From contig NC_092671.1 in the NCBI RefSeq assembly GCF_964355755.1, positions 9,435,001 through 9,499,000 of the forward strand: 64,000 nt of DNA, given 5' to 3'. A program made the translations under genes and the position numbers. This document shows, one piece after another, positions 57,586 through 64,000 of this stretch. The notes below the pieces were generated by a model. That model saw nothing but the letters and a program-made list of their open reading frames with translations. It did not search any database and was not told the origin of the DNA. How positions within the stretch are numbered: position 1 is the first letter of the stretch; every line of letters starts with the position of its first letter. Origin of the DNA: Antedon mediterranea (taxonomy: Eukaryota; Echinodermata; Crinoidea; Comatulida; Antedonidae).

Positions 57586-58556
57586 TGTTTTATAATTTAT
57601 TTTGTGCACTAGGCCTAATGGTCTTGTTATGTTGATTTATATGAAGCATACTATATGTCTCAATCTTATACAGAGCATGAACCAAATCAGAAGCTGTGAA
57701 TTTGTTCATTCAACATATCCATGTAAGCATATTAATTAATAGTACAGTTTTTATTTTCATTTTAAAAATTACGAATGTCAAAATTTACTTAAATTAGAGA
57801 AAAGAGTTTTATATGATACTCTTTTCTGATAATATTGAATAGCAAAACTATTCACCGTTGCTTTTTAAGACCATATTGAAAATAAAAAATTATCAATGAT
57901 AAAGATAGTACAGTACTACTACTAAAGATGCGTACATTTATCAAATATTTTATGATAAATAACAGTTTGTTATGCTTTTTGTTATTCTTACAGGATGCAA
58001 CAGATGTTAGAAAAGAGTATGCAGGACAAAAATTTGCACAGCCATATTTATTGTCAATTGGACGGTCATCATAACTCAACATGTACTTTCATTCAGACAC
58101 ATTATAGAAGCCATGGTTGGGATTTTATTTAGGCTGCACTATATTTTCCTGAATGATATTTGTGGACTTTGTAGATGCCCTCCCAAGAATTAGGGTATAT
58201 CACCAAGGCATATAAGATAGTTTTTGAATTTATAATTATACTACTGAAAGGCAAAGACTACAGCAGTGTCTTGACTATTGTAATATACTGTTGTTATGTT
58301 TTCAATAAAATCAAAATGGAATATATATAAGAAACGTATCTTTTTTAAGCATCGTATTTAAACAAAAAAGTCAATCGATTTTGGTTGAAAAAATAATTTT
58401 TCCAATCTTCTTAGTTTGAAATTTTTCAATCTTTGAATCGATTGAAAATCTTCAATCGTTATTTCAATCAATCCGATTTGTCCCTACTCACAGTCGGCCA
58501 AAAGTTGAAAAATCAACCGTATCGATTGAATATTCAGTCGACCAATTTAAGAGAGT

Positions 58557-58713
58557 GCAAGGGTCATTGGTGTAATGAACAAACTTAAATATATTGTTCA
58601 ATCAGATGTTTTGTTAATAATGTAGGCCTACAACTCGTTAATTTTACCTCACCTAATATATGCAATAACTATTTGGGGAGTTGCGGGGGCAACGAAGCTA
58701 CAGAGAATACATA
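58557..58713 (+). pseudogene. middle fragment of the split retrotransposon ORF
   Basis: 157 bases between the two DNA transposons read in one frame with a single stop (TAG at 58623-58625). They give GVMNKLKYIV, then LILPHLIYAITIWGVAGATK and LQRIH, the expected region after the RT domain. Confidence 0.88.
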
Positions 58714-61116
58714 CTCTCTTAAATTCATCGATTGGAAATTTCGATCGTATTTACGTTTGATGATTAAAACCAAACTTTTTAGACTGAATATGGTATTCAT
58801 GAACGTGAAATACGCTCCAGTTGAAAATAAAGTTTCAACTGATAGAAAGTTTGATTACAACATCCAATCAGCGCCTAATATATTGTGACGTGAAAGCGCG
58901 CGGACAACAAAAGTTTGTCTTCCCTCTCCTCGCTTCCCGCCCGCCTGATCTTCAGAGTCAGTGTCTTCATGCTCATCGATCGCATTTTAGATTCTTTGCC
59001 GACAATTTACGAGCTACCGTATTCGTAACATATACCAATTGAATCAATATCTATTTTAGAAGGTTGGTAATCATTTATTTTAAATTGAATCTAAGGCATA
59101 CGCTACATTGAGGCCTACATTCACACCACCACCACCGCGCACATTTTCTGGCCACAGCACAGATCTAGTTAGTAGGCTAGTTGACGTGACAGCAGCGAGT
59201 GTGGTGTACGGTGGTTACGGCTCGAGTTTATTTTTGCCGGTTACCGAGTTAGGCTATAGGCCTAGACCTAGTTAGTGAGTAGCCTAGGTTAAATTTACTA
59301 AATCAAATGTGTTATGCCTTGAATATTATTCTATCTAGGCTAGGCCTAGCCTAGTTGAATAGGCATTTCCATTGTATAAACAATTTTAATGAATACTAAA
59401 AAAACGTTACTTTGTAATTCTTGTAATGTAATGTAATGACGTTCTCTAGCTAGGCCTACCCTACTACTACTAGCTAGCATAGGCTAGTACTAGCCTAGTA
59501 GGCTAGGCCTAACTAGTAGGTCTAGCTGGAGAAGAGCTAGGTCTAATAAATAGGCCTAGGCTAGGCTAGGCCTAGTTACTAAGCCTAGGCCCTACTTTAA
59601 TACTATTTCCTAGACTAGGCCCTAGGGGCCTAGGCCTATAGCTAGAGCCTCTAGTAGGGCCTAGCCTAGGCGTCCTACGAATAAATTATGATATAATTAA
59701 TAATTATAATATTAATAAATAATGACGATAGGCTATACTGTGTATACTGTACAGTACTAAACTATAACATTTAGTAGAAACATATTATTTCTATCTATTG
59801 CACAGGAAAAATGCTTGACTACACAATGTCAATGATGTTTCGGGCTGTAATCATTCACAATAACAACATGGACATCATCTTGAACGATTTATATTTATTT
59901 TTTGATAGTAAGTAATAATAATATGTTGTATATCTGTATTTAAATCACTGTATTTATACATGTCAATTGTGTATAAATTCGTGTTTTTTAAGCTTTAAAA
60001 CAGGGACTGGATTAAAAAATATTTCCAACCTAGAAGAAACTACTCGACATACCGACCTGATGCTAGAAAAAGATTGCCTAATTATTGGTGGCTTGACTGA
60101 ATCTGAACTAGCCTATTATTTTTACTATTTGTGTTACTATTATTAATGTTTTATAATTTATTTTGTGCACTAGGCCTAATGGTCTTGTTATGTTGATTTA
60201 TATGAAGCATACTATATGTCTCAATCTTATACAGAGCATGAACCAAATCAGAAGCTGTGAATTTGTTCATTCAACATATCCATGTAAGCATATTAATTAA
60301 TAGTACAGTTTTTATTTTCATTTTAAAAATTACGAATGTCAAAATTTACTTAAATTAGAGAAAAGAGTTTTATATGATACTCTTTTCTGATAATATTGAA
60401 TAGCAAAACTATTCACCGTTGCTTTTTAAGACCATATTGAAAATAAAAAATTATCAATGATAAAGATAGTACAGTACTACTACTAAAGATGCGTACATTT
60501 ATCAAATATTTTATGATAAATAACAGTTTGTTATGCTTTTTGTTATTCTTACAGGATGCAACAGATGTTAGAAAAGAGTATGCAGGACAAAAATTTGCAC
60601 AGCCATATTTATTGTCAATTGGACGGTCATCATAACTCAACATGTACTTTCATTCAGACACATTATAGAAGCCATGGTTGGGATTTTATTTAGGCTGCAC
60701 TATATTTTCCTGAATGATATTTGTGGACTTTGTAGATGCCCTCCCAAGAATTAGGGTATATCACCAAGGCATATAAGATAGTTTTTGAATTTATAATTAT
60801 ACTACTGAAAGACAAAGACTACAGCAGTGTCTTGACTATTGTAATATACTGTTGTTATGTTTTCAATAAAATCAAAATGGAATATATATAAGAAACGTAT
60901 CTTTTTTAAGCATCGTATTTAAACAAAAAAGTCAATCGATTTTGGTTGAAAAAATAATTTTTCCAATCTTCTTAGTTTGAAATTTTTCAATCTTTGAATC
61001 GATTGAAAATCTTCAATCGTTATTTCAATCAATCCGATTTGTCCCTACTCACAGTCGGCCAAAAGTTGAAAAATCAACCGTATCGATTGAATATTCAGTC
61101 GACCAATTTAAGAGAG
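58714..61116 (+). mobile_element. 2.4 kb inverted-repeat DNA transposon, copy 2
   Basis: The same element in the same orientation as copy 1. I found only three small indels (6, 5 and 1 bases) and two substitutions between them, so both are recent. It is flanked by TA (58712-58713 and 61117-61118). Removing it with one TA restores L-Q-R-I-H-I-L-Q-K-R in the host frame. The carried small gene is intact here too. Confidence 0.92.
59811..60146 (+). CDS. two-exon small ORF carried by transposon copy 2
   Basis: Exons 59806-59907 and 60004-60146, with the same splice sites and phase as copy 1. A t-to-c change (tatttccaacc against tattttcaacc) is silent (TTT/TTC context). The reading frame has stayed open in both copies, but the copies are too young for this to prove selection. 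Confidence 0.45.
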
Positions 61117-61508
61117 TATACTTCAAAAACGAGCGATCAGAATTATATGTAAAGTGCATTATCAGCATCCATCAGCAAATTTATTCTATAACAAAAACCT
61201 ATTGAACATTTTTGACTTGTATGAGAAGTTCACTGCTGTATTTATGTTTCAATTCTGTATGGGCAATTTACCAGTTTCATTTAACTCTTTTTTTAACAAA
61301 AATGGAATCTGTACATGAGTATGGTACGCGGAAGAAGAGTGATTTCCGTATTCCTCTAAAAAGAACAAATATAGGACAAAGAAGTATTGCCTATAGAGGG
61401 GCAAATATTTGGAACCGTTTACCTGAAAACATAAAGTGTGAAACTAAAATCGGACAATTTAAAAAGGAAATACAACAACTATTAATAAATAAATACTCAC
61501 TCATGTAG
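61117..61508 (+). pseudogene. C-terminal fragment of the split retrotransposon ORF
   Basis: It starts in the frame of LQKRAIRII, shifts frame at about 61310, then reads HEYGTRKK, RTNIGQRSIAYRGANIWNRL and a TAG at 61508. This ending is characteristic of ORF2 of CR1/Jockey-like elements. Confidence 0.88.
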
Positions 61509-61829
61509 AGTTCACTTTTGTTACTTTTAGCCTACTTTTTATTTCTATTTGTACTTTTATTGTTTTATTTGCTAATTAGATATCTGTATTATAGGGTAAT
61601 GCGTTTAAGAGCTTCGGCTCATTGCATACCCGTTTTGTATCAAATAAGTTTATAGAAAAATATTCCTGTGAAAGAAATACTGTATTATTTTGTTGTTGAT
61701 ACAAATAAATGGTACGTATATAGTACCGCGAATGATGAAATACAGTACTTGTTTGGTTTAAACCATGGAGTTATAAAATAAAAACTACGAGTAACGTCCT
61801 CTAATATATAATATAAATAATAATAAAAT

Positions 61830-62100
61830 AAAATACGTCACTGGAATACGGAAGTGATGCGCGCACCGCACGACGGCGACGGCGGCCGGCCGGCCGGCCA
61901 CGTACTATAATTATTTTGTAAACCTTTCATCAAAGAGCGCCACCTACGTTACACCATGATTACGTCATCTTCTTCTAGAACTTTAATGTATTTTTCACAC
62001 GGCTCGCCATTTTCATTCACACGGCACCCAAAAACGAACTGTTTTCACGAGGAAAACAAATTTGATTGATCAGAAGTTCCCAGCTGGCGCAGTGTGGTGA
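61830..62100 (+). promoter_or_regulatory. candidate promoter and first non-coding exon of the ZIP gene
   Basis: The most CG-rich piece of the right flank. In order: tacgtca (CRE-like, 61835), acggaagtg (ETS-like, 61849), tgcgcgc (MRE-like core, 61858), then a ggccggcc run. Good donors follow at gtgtg/gtgagtgc (62096) and aact/gtgagtagg (62120), so a non-coding exon 1 spliced to 63701 is plausible. The factor sites are short and inferred. Confidence 0.45.
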
Positions 62101-63700
62101 GTGCACAAAAACCCAAACTGTGAGTAGGCCTAGGCCTATATTATTTGTTATTGTTCATGTTGTTCCATTTTTATCATGTATTTTACTATATTACCGTATA
62201 TGGCTGAAGACAAAGACAAAGGACCCAGTCAGCTCAGCAGCGAGGCTAGAGATTGGCCTAATTAACTAGCCTACTATAGTACTAGAGAGAGAGGCTGTCT
62301 TTAGCTTGTTTATTAATTACTAATACTAATAGAGTCTGGCCTAGCCCTAACATAGGCCCTAGTAGTACTAGAAATAGAGAGAAGGAGGACCTACTCTAGA
62401 TAGCTAAGCCTATCTAGCAGATCATAGGCCTACTACTAGGCAATGTTTTTTAGTAATAGTAGGCCTATGTTGGCCTCTAGGGCTAGGCCTAGCCTAGATA
62501 GGTGGAATAGCCTATTGTCCATTTTGCCTTGGCTTAGCCTTATATTAGTGCTAGGCCTAGGCTTGACCTATACAGTGTTTAATTCTTAATAATAATTAAG
62601 TAAAGGTGTGTCTAAAAGTAGTCTAGGTCTATCCACATGTGGTCAACCAAACATTATAATTAATAAATAATTATAGAATAGGCCTAGGCACAGTCGACCG
62701 TGTAAATTCATGTTTATCTTAGCAGCAAGGTCAACTGTGCGTCTAATGCCTTGTTTGCGATTGGCAGCAAAATCGACCTTGCTCCTTCTTATTCTATGTT
62801 GTCTTATTGGCACAGCCACGGTGAACTATACCACAGTCACAAAGATGACCACGGCAATAGAAAACTGTGTGTGGACCAGGAAACGCACATTCATTGTAGA
62901 TAGGAAATGTCTTTTTGGCATTGATTGGCACGGAAGCAACTTCCAGTATTAACATGATATTGCTTTGTGGTTTAAATATTGTCTTATACACAGTGTATAC
63001 TTTTTTTAATTGATGTTCCAATAGTACTAGCCAACATACATACATGCATTGCATTTTTTGGCAAATAAAGATTTCTCCTGGGTCTGGCTAGTGAGTGCAC
63101 AGCCCTTTTACTGTAAGGTCATTTTTATAGGTTAAGCCACTATATAGGCCCATTATTTGCTATTTGATCTATTTACAGATTAACCTGATGGGAAAATGTT
63201 TTTAAACATTACTTGGCATGAATAGTAGTAACTGTACACTATATTGACATTTTTAAAGTACAATGTTAACCTATAAGTTTACTGTATGTTGAATTAGCAT
63301 ATTAAGCTGGTTTATTGGATTTAAATTTATGAAAAATACAGCAAGTATGAACAAATGAATCCTGATCATTAATAGCAATCGATATTATATTGTAAACAGT
63401 GTTATCTTTAATGTACCAACTGTTAGAGATAGATCATAAGTATACAGTAGATATACCTATTGAAATTTTATCAGTGAAGTACAATAGCAGAGCGCCAGAA
63501 AATGCTATTATATAATCTATTAAGTTAAATATAGTAATCTACTGTGTACCGTATGCCGTGGTTGTGACTGATTTCAGTCATGTGATAATTGTGATTCGTA
63601 TTAATATTATTAATACTGTTACTGTATATTCACATTTCACAAACTGTAGCTATAAAACACACAGTACACAGTTTGACTAGGAGTGTTTTTTTTCCGTTAG
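62101..63700 (+). other. probable first intron of the ZIP gene
   Basis: It contains 'taggcctaggcc' low-complexity DNA (62125-62700) and AT-rich sequence, ending at a strong pyrimidine-rich acceptor (tttttttccgttag) at 63700. The ORF at 62710-62952 has no family I recognise. Confidence 0.5.
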
Positions 63701-64000
63701 GAATGGGGAGATCAAGATGAATTTGAAAAACACACGCACACGTTCGTTTATACTTTTCTGCTACATCTGTTTAGTAGTTGGCGTTAAAGAAATATCCGAA
63801 AACAGGTTTCATGAGACTCCTGGTCACTCCTACCGACCAAAAAAAGGCATAGACAATCACACATTAGGTCATTTGTATGAAGAAGAAAGTCTAAAATTAA
63901 TTTTTACCAAACATGGTAAAAACGGGACTATGGACTATGAAGCCTTTCAAGATTTTATAATACACCTTGGACTTGGAAATAAACCAGATGAATCGCATGA
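63701..64000 (+). CDS. SLC39A-like: ZIP zinc transporter (SLC39, LIV-1 type), N-terminal exon, partial
   Basis: The ATG is at 63717; 94 codons run to the window edge. It has a signal peptide (RSFILFCYICLVVGV), then an extracellular stretch with IDNHTLGHLY and the motif LIFTKHGKNGTMDYEAFQDF, followed by IIHLGLG. This matches the '(Y/H)G.NG.(L/M)...F..LL..LGLG' block near the N-terminus of LIV-1 subfamily ZIPs such as SLC39A6 and SLC39A10, which import zinc into the cytosol. The His-rich region and eight membrane segments would lie beyond the window. A 3' splice site precedes it, so 5' UTR exons are upstream. Confidence 0.8.
63703..63720 (+). promoter_or_regulatory. 5-codon uORF overlapping the ZIP start codon
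   Basis: An ATG at 63703 encodes M-G-R-S-R and stops with TGA at 63718-63720. The stop overlaps the main start codon as ATGA. Such an arrangement can reduce translation or permit reinitiation; the effect here is inference. Confidence 0.6.

Larger units (their letters stand above)
56152..58556 (+). mobile_element. 2.4 kb inverted-repeat DNA transposon, copy 1
   Basis: The ends are the perfect inverted repeat CTCTCTTAAATT, with diverging subterminal parts rich in CAATCGAT. It is flanked by the dinucleotide TG (56150-56151 and 58557-58558). Taking out the element and one TG restores the host codons for M-K-I-A-R-V-I-G. No transposase is recognisable, so it is non-autonomous. The interior has a GC-rich promoter-like stretch, 'taggcctag' DNA, and exons with splice signals. 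A 2-bp duplication that is not always TA fits ISL2EU-like or other small groups; the superfamily is unknown. Confidence 0.92.
55440..61715 (+). mobile_element. 5'-truncated CR1/Jockey-like non-LTR retrotransposon, split by two DNA transposons
   Basis: The element survives as 55440-56151, 58557-58713 and 61117-about 61715. The first piece holds the reverse transcriptase fingers/palm (FLDLSKAFDTIDHEIL, YGVPQGSILGPLLF, catalytic FADDTN). The second holds the ILPHLIYAITIWG region. The third holds QKRAIRIIC, then YRGANIWNRLP and a 3' UTR. Besides the two insertions it carries an in-frame TAG at 58623 and a frameshift at about 61310, so it is dead. It is unrelated in direction or frame to the genes around it. 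Confidence 0.9.

Noticed and set aside
57852-58082. Minus-strand 76-codon frames in both transposon copies (also 60413-60643)
   Set aside because: Identical in both copies because the copies are young; they start from non-ATG codons and are antisense to the exon-like piece at 57994.
62710-62952. 80-codon plus-strand frame with a hydrophobic segment before the ZIP exon
   Set aside because: No recognisable family, weak start context, and it lies within the likely 5' intron of the ZIP gene. The hydrophobic run alone is not enough.

Overview
This is a 64 kb piece of an AT-rich animal genome with intron-rich genes. I read it as a marine invertebrate deuterostome, most likely an echinoderm. The support is the abundant 'taggcctaggcc' low-complexity stretches, tRNA- and 5S-derived SINEs, CR1/L2-type retrotransposon remains, many short MITEs, and one unduplicated MAP2/tau/MAP4-family gene with deuterostome-like repeat sequences. 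The species call is inference only.

Three protein genes can be assembled by hand from splice sites with matching reading phase. (1) Minus strand, 20339 down to 1617: a MAP2/tau/MAP4-type microtubule-associated protein. It has at least 14 coding exons or candidate micro-exons, about 693 aa without the micro-exons, an acidic N-terminus, a P/E/T- and SPK-rich middle and 11 tubulin-binding repeats (vertebrate tau has up to 4). Four of the repeats lie in one exon, and a twelfth repeat exon is decayed. (2) Minus strand, 54044 down to 43969: a complete seven-exon, 490-aa vesicular-type zinc exporter (SLC30A2/3/4/8 group) with both HxxxD sites and a histidine-rich loop. (3) Plus strand, from 63701 off the right edge: the start of a secreted-N-terminus ZIP zinc transporter (SLC39, LIV-1-like). 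Genes 2 and 3 form a divergent zinc exporter/importer pair. A GC-rich candidate promoter for gene 3 lies at about 61830-62090.

The 20.3-43.9 kb stretch has no protein gene I can support. It holds MITEs, a SINE, an L2-type remnant, a perfect 19-copy 45-bp array and a 0.8 kb degenerate array, and perhaps non-coding 5' exons of the tau-like gene. The 54.5-61.7 kb stretch between the two zinc transporters is mostly one 5'-truncated CR1/Jockey-like retrotransposon. It is interrupted twice by nearly identical 2.4 kb inverted-repeat DNA transposons. Removing each transposon together with its 2-bp target duplication restores the retrotransposon reading frame, so the borders are exact. Each 2.4 kb element carries what looks like a complete small intron-containing gene and no visible transposase. 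This is the most unusual object in the window.

Coordinates of exons were derived by reading splice signals and phase by eye. Transcription starts, poly(A) sites and untranslated exons are not settled by the sequence alone.
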